Of a DNA stretch of 64,000 bases, positions 1 to 11,801 are shown piece by piece; position 1 is the stretch's first letter; every line of letters begins with the position of its first letter. The DNA lies in contig JAQFVV010000185.1 in the NCBI GenBank assembly GCA_028023455.1, positions 1,003,239 through 1,067,238 on the forward strand, read 5' to 3'. This DNA is from Epiperipatus broadwayi. Lineage: Eukaryota > Onychophora > Udeonychophora > Euonychophora > Peripatidae. The position numbers and the translations under genes were made by a program. The notes under the pieces are model-generated. The model saw only the letters and a program-made list of their open reading frames with translations. It was not told the origin of the DNA and did no database searches.

Positions 1-2080
1 ATAGTCTGACCTTCACATAGATGTATGTAAATTGATGATGACCAGAAAATATAACCTATGTATCTTTAAGGTGATATTCACAAAATAAGAATACATGGTT
101 TGATCACTATCATCATGAAACTTTATTATTAAAATGAAGGGATAAACTGACGGTATAAATTATTAGCAAATAAACTATTTTTTTCATATGTCAAATGCGT
201 TGACCGTGAAGCAAACCTGGGCCAGCTGCTTGGAAGACAGCTATGCTAACTACTAGCTAACCAACACTTGACTGATAAAGAAACTTTCTTCTCCAAAACA
301 TACTAATATACAAACATGAGTTTGAAATGAAATTACAGAGAAATATTGTTATATGTTTACATAAATCTTCCAAATCTCATTACATATTAATTATTCTCAC
401 CATTCCTTTCTCTCACTACCTGGGCAGTTAAACTTTATTGTTAAATGATTATAAACTGAAAACTCCACATTACTTAAATGCTAATTTTTTCATCATTACA
501 ATACTATCTAAGCTAAAACACAGAATATTACGACTACTGAAAGACAAAACGTTTTGTGATATTACTATACCTAAAACAAAAAAAAAAGTGCATTATTTAT
601 CAGACAAATCATCATAGAGTTTAACTTTGTCTATTAATAAAAAGATAACATTTACCAATCAATAATTAAGTAATTAATTAGTTTTATTATGGGTTAGCAA
701 TCCGGAAACAAATCTTAGCCTCATTGACAATACTCAGTTATCCTTTAAAATGTTCATATTTTATCCATATTCAAATCCCAGGCCTTGTTTCTGACTGAAG
801 AGTGTGCTAAGCAGCATTACTGCAAAGATTATTAATATATATATATAATATTTTATAAAAATAATATTGATATAATTATTAATATATATATATAATATTT
901 TATAAAAATAATATTGATATAATTGTGATAAATTTATGGTGAAAAAATATTAACATAATTTTAAAAGTTTGAAATATTAATGGATTACTTTTTACTACAG
1001 AGAATTTTGACTTTTATTTTTGATGAAATATAAAAAGTAATCATTGAATTAAAATGATTGCTAAATTAAATTTTATTTAAGATTTTAACTTAATTAAATG
1101 TATGAAATCGTTTATAATTATATTAATAAAAAATGTTCAAAATTCATTAATGAATTAATCCAGCTGAAATTATTAAGATTTTACACACAAGATAATTAAT
1201 TAATCAGTCATTTCAGAAAGGTCTTTTTTTTCTCACTAAAGTGATAGATTATTTAAGTAAGCGATTAAAAAATAATTATATATATCATAAAAAACATTTA
1301 TTTTTTTTATGATAAACTTTCATCACATTTGCTTATATGATTCAGAATATCAAATGAAAATATGTTCAATAAAATTATAATAATTATGACTGTAATAGGA
1401 ACTTAATCTGCTGTTGATGGCTATTTATGCACGTACATTAACATGCAAATAAAGATTTCTGGCATATAACCAAATTATTTTCAAATTAGTATGTAAATCG
1501 TCAGTTTAGCAAAGATTAATTAAATTTTACATTGAATTAATTACATTTAATTAAAATGGATATTGATGATGATGATCAAATCTTATGTCCATTATCATCA
1601 AACACTAAATCATCCCTCAGAGAGTCACAGTAAGTCAATATACAGAGTTTAAAGCCCACTATCTTCTGGATGTCCTATTGCAGTTTTTTGGTAACAATCG
1701 TACTTTACTTCAGCTCAGAACATGGACATTCATGATCAGTGAGGATTATTATGTATGCACTGAAAATGAGACTAATGAAAGAAGAACAGTACAGACAATT
1801 AAATAATCCAAATAATATTATCTATTTTAGATAATCTTAATTGATGTACTGAAATGACATATAAACATTATTACCTTATGAATAAATAATAAATTAATAA
1901 ACATAAAAAATTAATAATGAAGATTAAATGTAAATACAATTTTATATAAAATATTAAGCTACTTTATTAGTATTCACACACAAGCAAATAATCAAAATCC
2001 TTATAATAATCATTATAAACTAAAAATTATATTCATAAAAATATCTCAATACAAATATATAGTTAGTTGAGGCCTTTTAC
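1..2080. other. AT-rich non-coding stretch
   Basis: I see no coding remnant or known element here apart from a short tandem duplication near 831-924. Poly-A/T runs and short AT repeats dominate. All reading frames are short. Confidence 0.5.
831..924. repeat. Two-copy 47-bp tandem repeat
   Basis: A 47-bp AT-only unit, starting ATTAATATATATATATAATA, is repeated head to tail twice (831-877 and 878-924) with essentially no mismatches. The identity points to a recent local duplication. No function is suggested. Confidence 0.85.
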
Positions 2081-2086
2081 ACACAA

Positions 2087-2127
<41 letters not shown>
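2081..2127. repeat. (CA)n(TA)n microsatellite
   Basis: A CA run passes into a TA run just outside the 3' end of the minus-strand PLE copy. A TG/TA run occupies the mirror position beyond the plus-strand copy (about 5705-5737). The inverted pair is therefore flanked by the same kind of microsatellite on both sides, which may be part of the element tail. Confidence 0.8.
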
Positions 2128-2377
2128 AACAAAACTGGCTAACACTATACTAGTAATAAATAAAATGCAAAATCATTAAACAATACCTGATAAAATCCAA
2201 AATTTTACCAAAATCCTTACACAACCAAGGTTTTACCTACTACAAATAGACCTTCTCAAGTGAAAATAAAACTAACGTAACAAACAAACAAACCTTTCCA
2301 TAATTCATTTCAATCACCCCCTTCTCTTAATATCAAAAGATGTCTTCATAAGAGTGATAGAGTCTCCTTTCTTTTTT

Positions 2378-2605
2378 TTAATTCATTCTTTTCATACAAA
2401 ATAACTGATGCATTGTTAACAATATTCTATGACTTGTATTCAATTCATGAATATATAAAGTTAAGTTAAGATACCTATGTTTAACTCTACTTATATGAAC
2501 CTTAATCCTTTCATTAAGACTAAACTTACTCTGACTAACATAAAACTTACCACAACTACACAAAATCTTATAAACAATATTTGAATCATTAAATAACAGA
2601 TTCAA
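2378..2605 (-). pseudogene. GIY-YIG endonuclease remnant of PLE copy 1
   Basis: A 75-residue open stretch shows the GIY-YIG nuclease signature of PLE C-termini: IVYKILCSCGKFYVSQ, with the YIG tyrosine-glycine changed to YVS, then an arginine in the helix (LNERIKVH) and a later LYIHELNTSHRI histidine block. In intact PLEs this domain nicks target DNA and primes reverse transcription. The altered YIG motif and surrounding frameshifts mean it is dead. A sister copy lies at about 4960-5290 on the plus strand. Confidence 0.75.
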
Positions 2606-2884
2606 ATCAGAACCTTTCTTCCATGCAACTTCCTTCTAACAAATGACTATTCTTATAAACCAAATTATATATTGAAGACTTAAATGGTAAAGACAAATAC
2701 TTATTATCTTTACCAACAAAATTCTTACCATGAAAATCATGACTATAAACATCACTATTAAATACAACATTTCTAATAAAATCATGATTATAATCCAATT
2801 CTAAATCACCAGCAGCAAATTGACCTCTTTACATACCAGCATTATCATTAAAATTATTAAACCTTTTATTCCTATAACAAAAAT

Positions 2885-3659
2885 TCAACAAAGACATTTT
2901 TTATGTGTAAAAGGCTGACAATTATCAGTCCTAATCATATTTCTCAAATTCTTAGGTTTTATAAAATGACCACAAAACAAAACATTATTAATCTTTTGAA
3001 GACTTAAATCCAAAAACTTTAATTTTACAAAACCAAAACTACCACCCTTAATAGTAAACCTAATACTATAATCAAAAGCATTCAATCCACATAAAAACTC
3101 TCCTAATTTTTCTTTCTGAATAACAAACAAACAATCAGTATATCTAACAAATAATTTTAAAGAACATGAAAACTGATTAATAACATTGCATTCCAAATAA
3201 TCAATATAGACAGCACACATCAATGAAGAAATAATATAACCAATAATTCAACCATCTCTAATCTTATAAAACATATCATTACACATAAAATACATTGAAT
3301 CCTCTAACAGCAAAAACAAATCAGAAAAACCTTAATCTTATCTGCAGAAAAACATTCCTTTTTTTTTTAAATTGAGAAAAAAAAAACATCAATACTTTTT
3401 AGTCTATCAACTGATTGCTACATATTTTCAATATCTAAACTACTAAAAACACAATCATAATCCAAACAAAATCATTTATTTTCTTAAAAGCTTGAAAAGG
3501 AGAAACACAAAATTGACCCACTTCTATATAGTCCTTAACAATCTTATAAATTTTTTTTGATATTTTATCAACAATTCCTCCTCTAAAATCAAAAATACAT
3601 CTCAAAGGAAAATTATCTTTATGTGATTTCAAATTAAAAAAACATTTGGAGCCACACAA
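2885..3659 (-). pseudogene. Reverse transcriptase remnant of PLE copy 1
   Basis: Two minus-strand frames cover the RT. 3659-3435 holds the segment with FPLRCIFDFRGGIVDKISK (PLE consensus LRPIVSS.GS..Y.LSK). 3223-2885 holds the catalytic region, where the expected Y-x-D-D box has become RYTDCLFVIQ (one aspartate lost), followed by the PLE motif LKFLDLSL. Upstream, about 3900-3770 in other frames reads LLKVNKGS...NNGKYAILDS, the usual start of the RT fingers. The lost aspartate and the frameshifts make this a pseudogene. Confidence 0.75.
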
Positions 3660-4034
3660 TCATTAGAATAACAATTTAAATAAGTAGCTTTATCAAAAAT
3701 CTTTTTATTTTCCACAACTTTCATAATTTTTTTTTCAATTTACATTTTATTTTTTTACCAGGAACAGAATCTAAAATAGCATACTTTCCATTATTTAATT
3801 CTAAAAAAACCTTTATTTTTAAAATCGATATTATTTAAGAATACAAACCGACTACCTTTATTTACTTTCAACAAGATAACATTATTGACTTTCAATCATT
3901 TTTTAACTAGACTAATTTCTTTAGGTGTGGAACAAATTTTTCTCTTTTAAGTAATTGACTATTCAAAATAACCTGTAAAGACATTTGATTTTCATCAGAA
4001 ATGTTACTACTGTGTTCAATGGCTTCTTTTGAAG

Positions 4035-4620
4035 CTTTAATAAAAATGAATAGTTTTGTTTTGGATGATGTGTGTGTTATTGGTAGTTTAGATATTGAAA
4101 ATATGTATTAATTGGTTGATAGATTAAAAAGTATTGATGTTTTTCTTTCATTTTTTTTTTAAAAAAGGAATGTTTTTCTGCAGATAAGATTAAGGTTTTT
4201 CATGATTTGCTTTTTCTGTTAAAGGATTCAATGTATTAAAATACATTGATTTATGTATAACGATGTGTTTCATAAGATTAGAGAGGATTGGGTTATTGGT
4301 TATATTATTTCTTCATTGATTTGTGCTGTCTATATTCATTATTTGGAGTGTAGTGTTATTAATCAGTTTTCATGTTCTTTAAAATTATTTGTTAGGTATG
4401 TTGATGATTGTTTGTTTGTTATTCAGAAAGAAAAAATAGAAGAGTTTTTATGACGATTGAATGCTTTTGATTATTGTATTAAGTTTACTAATGAGGGTGG
4501 TAGTTTTGACTTTGTAAAATTAAAGTTTTTGTAGTTAAGTGCTGAGAAGGCTAATAATGTTTTGTTTTGTAGTCATTTTATAAACCTAAGAATTTGAGAA
4601 ATATGATTAGGCCTGATAAT
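4035..4620 (+). pseudogene. Reverse transcriptase remnant of PLE copy 2
   Basis: The open segment 4253-4453 encodes the RT palm with an intact RYVDDCLFVIQKEK box (both catalytic aspartates present, unlike copy 1). Further downstream, about 4450-4600 reads LNAFDY.IKF and VKLKFL in broken frames. PLE RTs copy their own RNA at the nicked target. This one is truncated at its 5' end and contains stops, so it cannot make a protein. Confidence 0.7.
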
Positions 4621-4956
4621 TAACCCTTTTATGCATAAAAATGTTTTTGTTGAATTTTTGTTGTAGGAATAGAAGGCTTAATAATTTTAATGATAATTCT
4701 GATATTCAAAGAAGTTAATTTGCTGCTGATTATGTAGAATTGGATTATAATCATGATTTTATTAGAAATGTTGTATTTAATAGTAATGTTTATAGTCATG
4801 ATTTTACTGGTAAGAATTTTGGTGATAAGGATAATGATTATACCTCTTTTCCATTTACATCTTCAATATATAATTTGGTTTATTAAAATAATCATTTGTT
4901 AGGAGGAATGAAGGTTGCATGAAAAAAAGATTCTGATGTGAATTCATGACTTAATG

Positions 4957-5560
4957 GTTCAAAGCAGTCTATTGTAGTAGGTCTATTCCTGGTATTGTTT
5001 ATAAGATTGCATGTAGTTGTGGTAGTTTTATGTAGGTCAGAATAAGTTTAGTCTTAATGAAAGGAATAAGGTTCATGTAAGTAGAGTTAACTCAGCTTTA
5101 TATATTCACAAATTGAATACACGTCATAGAATATTGTTTAACAATGCATCAGTTATTTTTTATGAAAAAGAATGAATTAAAAAAAAAGAATAAAGAAGAC
5201 TTTGATGATAAAACTTCTTGAATCTGAGGTTATCAATCTTATGAAGACATCTTTTGATATTAAGGGAAGGTGGTGTTTGAAATAAATTATGCAAAGGTTT
5301 GTTTGTTTGTATATGGTTCAAAGCAGTCTATTGATAGTAGGTCTATTCCTGGTATTATTTAAAAGATTCACGTAAGTGTGATAAGTTTTATGTAGTCAGA
5401 GTATGCTTAGCCCTAATGAAAGGATTAAGGTTTATATAAGTAGAGTAGGTTTATATAAGGAGACTTTGATGATAAAACTTCTTAAATCTGAGGCTATTAA
5501 TCTTATAAAGAGATCTTTTAATATTAAGGAAATTTGGTGTTTGAAATAAATTATGGGAAA
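4957..5560 (+). repeat. Duplicated GIY-YIG/3' tail within PLE copy 2
   Basis: The string GGTTCAAAGCAGTCTATTG starts both at about 4957 and at about 5316, followed in each case by a decayed GIY-YIG segment and the same end block (AAATAAATTATG, then TTTGTTTG). Head-to-tail 3' ends fit the partial tandem arrangement known for PLEs, or a template jump during insertion. Both copies are eroded. Confidence 0.7.
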
Positions 5561-5705
5561 GGTTATTTGTTTGCATATATATGTTTGTTACTTTAGTTTG
5601 ATTTTCACTTGAGAAAGTCTATTTGTAATAGATAAAACCATAGTCATGTAAGGATTTCGGTAAAAAAATTTGGATTTTATCTAGCATTACATTGTTTTAT
5701 AATTT

Positions 5706-5734
<29 letters not shown>

Positions 5735-5737
<3 letters not shown>

Positions 5738-5873
5738 ATGAAAATAATAAATATAAGAGTAATAAACTATTAAAACAGTCTTTCAATCCAAAAAAGTACT
5801 TTTGTTTATTTCTTCTGTGGACTAAAAGACTGTTTATAATAGTTTATTATTGTTATATTTATTATTTTTATTA
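5735..5873. repeat. Short foldback element (hairpin)
   Basis: Arms of about 49 bp (5735-5783 and 5825-5873) are inverted copies, with a 41-bp spacer that itself contains AAAAGTACTTTTG. The arm words AGTAATAAACTATTAAAACAG and AAGTACTTTTG recur in the larger hairpin at 12613-12942, so this looks like an internally deleted member of the same foldback/MITE-like family. It abuts the truncated start of PLE copy 3. Confidence 0.7.
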
Positions 5874-6045
5874 TGATTACATTATAAGACATTATATATA
5901 TATGGCCTGATGGAATTAATTTTTTAAATTCTTTTCTTGCTTTTATAAATAATTGGCATCCAAATATTAATTTTACTATGGAAGTGGAAAATAACAGATA
6001 ACTTTCTTTTCTGGATGTTTTAATTGCAAGAAAATGTGATGAAAC

Positions 6046-6408
6046 TTGTCAATATCAGTTTTCAGAAAATCCACTCATACAAACAGATATCTTAATTTTA
6101 ATTCTCATCATCATCCTGCACAAATTTTTTTTGTAGTTAAAAATCTTTTCACTAGAGCTTATAATTTATCTGATAAAGAACATCTTTCTCAAGAAATAGA
6201 ACTTACAAAAAGTATTCTGCTTTCTAATAATTATAATAAAAACATCATATGTAGGGCTTTATATAACATTAATACTAAAAAGAAAAAAGAGGATAGAATT
6301 GATAATTCCTCCTTTAATAGAGTAATTTTGCCTTACATTAGGGGGGTTACTGATAAAATCAATAGAAGACTATCTTGTTTTAATATAAAGACCACTTTTT
6401 GGTACTGA
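6046..6408 (+). pseudogene. RT C-terminal/connection region of PLE copy 3
   Basis: 120 open codons carry the conserved PLE block between RT and endonuclease: SVFRKSTHTNRYLNF, then the His-rich SHHHPAQ, the helix NLSDKEHLSQEI and LPYIRGVTDKINRRL. The same blocks recur in the 22-27 kb PLEs (DTHTDRYLHF, SHHHP, NLSDETHLKEEI). The upstream part with FLDVL lies in another frame, and one more shift separates it from the GIY-YIG frame, so the element is inactive. The high coding integrity suggests only moderate age. Confidence 0.8.
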
Positions 6409-6415
6409 CAAAAAA

Positions 6416-6931
6416 TTGGTGATTTTTTTGTATAAACCTAAAGACAGAATATTTTTGGAACACCAAGGAGTTTATGAAATTCCATGTTTCCAGTGCTCAA
6501 GAGGCTATGTTGGTCAGTCTAATAGACCAATTAATGTCAGAATTAAGGAACATAAAAATGCTTTCCATCAAAAAATTAGCACATCAGTTTTTACTTCCCA
6601 TTATTTAGAAACTGGTCACAAACCTAATTTTGACAATACAAAAATACTTGCTAATTTGGAAAGATATGATTTAAAAACCATGAGAGAATCAATTGAAATA
6701 TTAAAGAGACCTACTGGTTTAAATAGAAGTGATAAAGCACAACGTATTCCAGCTATGTGGAAACCTCTCATTTTATCCAATATTAACTTAAAATTAATAG
6801 GTAAAAATACTGAAAGAAATAAACATTTTGATAAGCCTCATATTGTGAATGCTGAACTAGAATCTCATTTCTCATCTCACACACAGTCACATTCTTTGTT
6901 AAGATCTAACGGTTTTTCTTTCAAAAGTTAA
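6416..6931 (+). pseudogene. GIY-YIG endonuclease of PLE copy 3
   Basis: 171 codons are open to the natural stop. The GIY-YIG signature is clear: GVYEIPCFQCSRGYVGQ (second motif YVG), a catalytic-helix arginine in INVRIKEH with its histidine, then TSHYLETGHKPNF and the REsIEIlKRP block. This domain cuts target DNA for PLE insertion. The linker with C-x2-C (CFQC) matches the zinc-like cysteines typical of PLE endonucleases. The frame starts within the domain upstream, so the AUG is not a natural start. The stop codon lies at the start of the hammerhead-like motif. Confidence 0.85.
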
Positions 6932-6973
6932 CCTTGATAAGGGCAGTTGCTATTCTGTCGAAATATCGGTGTT
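6929..6973 (+). ncRNA. Eroded hammerhead ribozyme motif, PLE copy 3
   Basis: The order is stem-I strand AACC, core TTGATAA (consensus CTGANGA), a stem II formed by GGCAG and CTGTC around TTGCTATT, then GAAA, a two-base stem III (TA), U-C at the cleavage position, and GGTGTT able to pair back to AACC with a bulge. PLEs are known to carry minimal hammerheads with very short stem III in their terminal repeats. Core changes suggest reduced or lost activity. Confidence 0.45.
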
Positions 6974-6990
6974 TAATGGAAAACAATACA

Positions 6991-8359
6991 CGGTACATCC
7001 CAAAAAGTTATAATACATATATATAATATTTTACCATGGCTATTTTTTTAAATAATTCATTAAGTTTACTAGACAGAATGATCAGTTCATTTCTTTAGTG
7101 ACATATGAAAATAGTCCATATCAGTTGATTGATTCTGGTTGGAATCTTCTTAATGTTAACATATGCAGGCTATACTAATATAAGTAATAACAAAATTGTG
7201 AACAAGCCAGTTACATTTTATTTCATCATATTCTCTGAAACCATTTTAGATGTTTTTTTAAAGTTGATACAGCTATATTGTTCATGTGTCAGTTGGAACA
7301 TTAACATAGCATATTACTTCTACTACTGTTTATATAGATCTTCACAACTTTTATAATAACTTAATTTTATATTAGTCTAAAGTCACATAATAGATATTTT
7401 TGTATACATTAAACATCAAAGAATGTAATGAAGCTAAAGAAATATAACTATTGATACTCAGAGTAATAAAAAAAATTAAAAATTTTAATATTTCAAAAAA
7501 AATATTCTTATACTATTTCATAATTCCTATTTTTTCATGGTTATATTATAAAAATGCAATTTTCTTAACAAGTTAGCTACATTCCTCATTAAATTTCCAA
7601 GAAAATATGTAATATGACTTACCTGAAGCAATCTATCACTTCAATATTTCAAGGAATAGAGATTGGTATCTTTCCATTTTTCACAGCAACCCTGCAAAAT
7701 CTATTTCCATACAGGGATTTGCAACTAATATGACATCTCTGATAACAAGTAGTTAATATTGATCAATAATTAGTATATTTTGAATATTATAATAAAGAGC
7801 TTCAATAAAGTTTGTAATTCATTAAAAAATTAGTCATTAATATTTATATTAAAAAAAAAATATGAGAAAAAATTTAAAAAAAAATATTTTTTTTATTCTA
7901 AATATTTTTTTAAATTTATTAATGATGTGGTAATCACTACTAAAAATCATCATATACAAAATAAAATAGAAAAACAAAACAATAAAAACAAATTATATAT
8001 AAAGTCAAAAATTATATATGAAATTATTATTAAAAAAATAAATTAAAATTATATATGAAATTATTACAAATTAAAATTATATATGAAATTATTACAAATT
8101 AAAATTATATAAATAATTATTTTAAAAAAGCAAACAAAATTAAAATTATACATAAATTAAAAAAAAGCAAAGATAATAATATACATAAAATTAGTGTAAA
8201 AAGCAAACAAAGATAAAATTATTACAAAGCAAACCAAACTATTAGAAAAAAATTTTAAAAAATGTAAATAGTGATGATGATGATTTTGTAACATGACCCG
8301 ATTCAGACTCCATGCTTGGTGCAGCTAAACAAAAAAGGGGGGGTTAGAGTCAGTGCTAT
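6991..8359. other. AT-rich non-coding stretch
   Basis: No convincing coding remnant is seen. A small plus-strand frame at 7129-7356 shows no family motif. A short tandem repeat lies at 8030-8115. Runs of A and T are frequent. Confidence 0.4.
8030..8115. repeat. Short tandem repeat, ~33-bp unit
   Basis: The unit AATTAAAATTATATATGAAA, with the tail TTATTACA, repeats about two and a half times with small changes. It is AT-only apart from single G and C positions. No function is suggested. Confidence 0.65.
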
Positions 8360-9065
8360 GTTGTTATAAATAATAATGCTTCATGGTATTATGACCAGTA
8401 AATTTGGTAATAGGTTCAACTCTCTATGTAATTGATAGGCAGCTTTAAAATTTACATTACAGTTGTCTATAATCGGTCTAAGTTTATATACTCTGTCAAA
8501 ATCTTTACTTTTAGCAACTGGCATTTTTTTATTATCATTGAAATGTAGGCAAGATAATATGGAATAAAACCTATATCATGTTGTGATACTTGCAAAATGT
8601 GATTGCCTTCCTTTCAAATCTATCATGCCAAAAAATGCAGATAATTTGTGATATGATAATAAATTGACCCAATTGCGAGCTTTTTTTTTGTTTAGCATAC
8701 AAATTTGTTTTTAGGATAATTTTATCAAATATTTTTCTATCTAATAATAATAAAGGAAAAAAATCCAAAATTGCATACTCACTTGTGGTGGAAAACTTTG
8801 AGTCCTGGAGAAAGTAAAAATGGACGATCTGATAACATTAGGAAAGTCATTCAGATCTGGTCAGGAAGATGGGCCTAGGATAGGGGAAGATGGGCCAGGG
8901 GTAGGGAGAACAGGAGAAAGTACTTACATTCAAATTTCCTCTTTTTCTTTTTGGTACCACACCTGAATATAATTCATCTTCACTGGATGAAAATCCATCA
9001 AATGAGCTGCACAAAGCATCAGAATTCCAAGGCTCACCAGCTCACCAACAACAAGGCTGTCATCA
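8360..9065 (-). pseudogene. piggyBac-family transposase relic
   Basis: Read on the minus strand, about 9000-8920 encodes an acidic Ser/Asp stretch followed by a basic cluster (SSSEDELYSG, then VVPKRKRG), as at piggyBac N-termini. The frame at 8768-8571 gives KIFDKIILKTNLYAKQKK, the conserved start of the DDE domain. From 8573 to about 8405 a clean run gives RFYSILSCLHFNDNKKMP, then DFDRVYKLRPIID and FKAAYQLHREL. These match the transposase block leading to the first catalytic Asp region (family pattern LHFNDN..., KLRPIID). The rest, including the catalytic Asp residues, is missing. Frameshifts and truncation make it a pseudogene. Terminal inverted repeats were not found. Confidence 0.75.
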
Positions 9066-9630
9066 CTAGAAACAGTTAAAAAATTCATTTTTCCACAAAA
9101 AAACATTACAATAAGTTAGTTTCTGAAAGAATTGAAAAAGCTGAAAAAAAGAAAAAAAATTAAAAGTTACTTGAGTACAAAAATTATCATAAAATTGTCA
9201 ATTTCTGTGATAGAAAAATAGAACTTACATTTCTAAAAACACAACAAAAAGATGGATCAAAGATGTGAAATGCACATGTATAGACCACATAGTTTTCCTA
9301 AAATTTTAAAACTGAACTCAGATATTGCAAATTGAAAATTCTAGCCTGCATAATATGGGTGTAACTATGAAGAGGTTAAGTGAAATATGAAGTTACTTAT
9401 TGCATAAAAGAAAACTGCATAAAAATATATTAAGAAAAATCATAAGTCACATAACTTCAAAATCACATTAAAAAAATTTTGCACAAAAAAAGACCCAGAT
9501 GAATATAGAATTTTCTTATGTGTTTAATATAGGATCAATTTTATTTGTTTCTTTAAAAGACAGAGACTGACTATAAACTATTCCAATAATGGATAAGCAT
9601 ATTGGCCAAGACTTTACCATCCCATATGTT
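9066..9630. other. AT-rich non-coding stretch
   Basis: No coding remnant or clear repeat was recognised between the piggyBac relic and the PLE pair. Confidence 0.4.
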
Positions 9631-9631
9631 T

Positions 9632-9810
9632 TCCTTTTGTATGTAGTGACAATATCGTTGTCTATCCAATTTTAGAACTCTATAATAAATCCCATCTATA
9701 TATATTTGTATTTTTATTTTTTAGTGATTCATTAATAATTATAATTGACTCTTTGTGATTAACAGATCCATAAAGATCTGTTACATCAAAGGTAATTATT
9801 CTATGATCAT
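9632..9810 (-). mobile_element. PLE fragment, inverted partner of copy 4
   Basis: On the minus strand this reads ITFDVTDLYGSVNHKES followed by IIIINESLKNKN, which is RT motif A of PLEs (FDVxxLYTNIP class). The adjacent plus-strand segment 9850-10030 encodes nearly the same residues (FFDVTELYGSVNHKEP). The two fragments face away from a centre at about 9815-9840, a head-to-head pair like copies 1/2. Only about 180 bp survive on this side. Confidence 0.75.
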
Positions 9811-9839
9811 TAGAAATGGTAGCACTTTTAATAATTTCC

Positions 9840-10985
<1,146 letters not shown>

Positions 10986-11156
10986 AATATGACATGACAA
11001 CTTGAACCCATATGACTATATAAGCTAATGAGATGGGATTGAAAACATTAAGGTGTTTTCAGTTTAAGTCTCATAGTTTTGTAGTTAAGTGGTGATAAAA
11101 GGTGGCTGCTGGAGGGTTGCATTAGATCGTAAGATCTAGGTGCAGTGCTCTCAGAT

Positions 11157-11211
11157 CCAAAGCTTTTCACTGATGAAGGCCACAAGTGAAAAACTAGTCT
11201 GGGGATATTGG
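11157..11211 (+). ncRNA. Hammerhead ribozyme motif, family A unit 1
   Basis: The perfect core CTGATGA is at 11170-11176. Stem II is a weakened GGC/CACAA/GT. GAAA starts at 11188, followed by the self-complementary stem III word ACTAGT and cleavage triplet GTC (ends 11199). Stem I is closed by CCAA (11157-11160) with TTGG (11208-11211) plus CA/TG at the core, leaving an internal loop as in natural type I hammerheads. The palindromic stem III favours a dimeric ribozyme. Confidence 0.65.
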
Positions 11212-11604
11212 ATGAGTAGACACTAAATGGGAATTTTATGCACAAGCCTTCTGGAATTGATTGATTACTGTAGCTTGCTGTGTGTGGCAATAGGTTTAGT
11301 GAGTTTTGTCTGTTTAACAACAGTTATACACTAGCATAAGAGGTGGTGATCATGTGATATTTATTGGTTTAAAACCAATCCTGCTTAATAGGATAGTGGT
11401 GGCTGTGGTTATTAATGAACCAAAAACACCAAAATGTATGGGTACTGAATTAAATTCAGACTCATATGACTATATAAGCTAATGGGCTTGGATTGAAAAC
11501 ATTAAGGTGTTTTCAGTTTAAGACTCATAGTTTTAAGTGGAGATAAAAGGTGGATGCTAAAGTGTTGCTTTAGATCCTAATATCTAGGTGCAGTGCTCTC
11601 AGAT

Positions 11605-11658
11605 CCAAGACTCCTCACTGATGAAAGCCACAAGCCAAAAACTAGTCGGGGATATTGG
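11605..11658 (+). ncRNA. Hammerhead ribozyme motif, family A unit 2
   Basis: This is the sister of the motif at 11157. CTGATGA is at 11618-11624, stem II AGC/CACAA/GCC is better paired than in unit 1, but GAAA has become AAAA and one T after the GTC cleavage site is lost. CCAA and TTGG again close stem I. The two copies together imply an ancestral unit with stem II GGC/GCC and intact GAAA. Confidence 0.6.
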
Positions 11659-11801
11659 ATAAGTAGGCACTAGATGGGGATTTTATGCACAAACCTTCTG
11701 GCATCCATTAATTACTATAGCTTGCTGTGTGTGGCAATATGTATAGTGAGTTTTGCCTTTTATCAACAGTTATACATAAGCATAAGAGGTGGTAGTCATG
11801 T

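Larger units (their letters stand above)
2180..4015 (-). mobile_element. Penelope-like element relic, copy 1 (minus)
   Basis: This is a decayed PLE read on the minus strand. The order is RT N-terminal part (about 3995-3500), RT core (3223-2885), then a GIY-YIG endonuclease (2605-2378) and a 3' untranslated tail ending near 2180. RT followed by GIY-YIG is the diagnostic PLE architecture. The coding frame is broken many times. It is joined head to head with copy 2 at about 4015-4035. The two share sequence down to the last ~100 bp of the 3' tail, for example GGATTTTATC near 2190 (as reverse complement) and near 5672. Confidence 0.85.
4020..5690 (+). mobile_element. Penelope-like element relic, copy 2 (plus)
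   Basis: This is a PLE of the same family as copy 1 in opposite orientation, beginning abruptly at about 4020-4035. It lacks the RT N-terminal part that copy 1 retains and begins at the block reading GSLDIENMY (as in FDVxxLYTNIP of other PLEs). RT core, linker and GIY-YIG follow, then a 3' tail. The last part is duplicated: 5311-5560 repeats about 4957-5290 with indels. Numerous stops are present. Confidence 0.8.
5900..6990 (+). mobile_element. Penelope-like element relic, copy 3 (plus)
   Basis: This PLE is from a different, better preserved family. It starts inside the RT just after the catalytic box, at residues IWPDG (about 5900). It continues through INFTMEVE and LSFLDVL (about 5970-6025), the linker/connection region (6046-6408) and GIY-YIG (6416-6931), then a 3' region with a hammerhead-like motif. 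Its 5' truncation coincides with the TA-rich foldback at 5735-5873. Confidence 0.85.

Noticed and set aside
2241-2280. Hammerhead in the 3' tail of PLE copies 1/2
   Set aside because: A CTTGAGA-hairpin-TAAAAC order is visible in reverse complement, but core and GAAA are both degraded and stem I does not pair, so it is not called.
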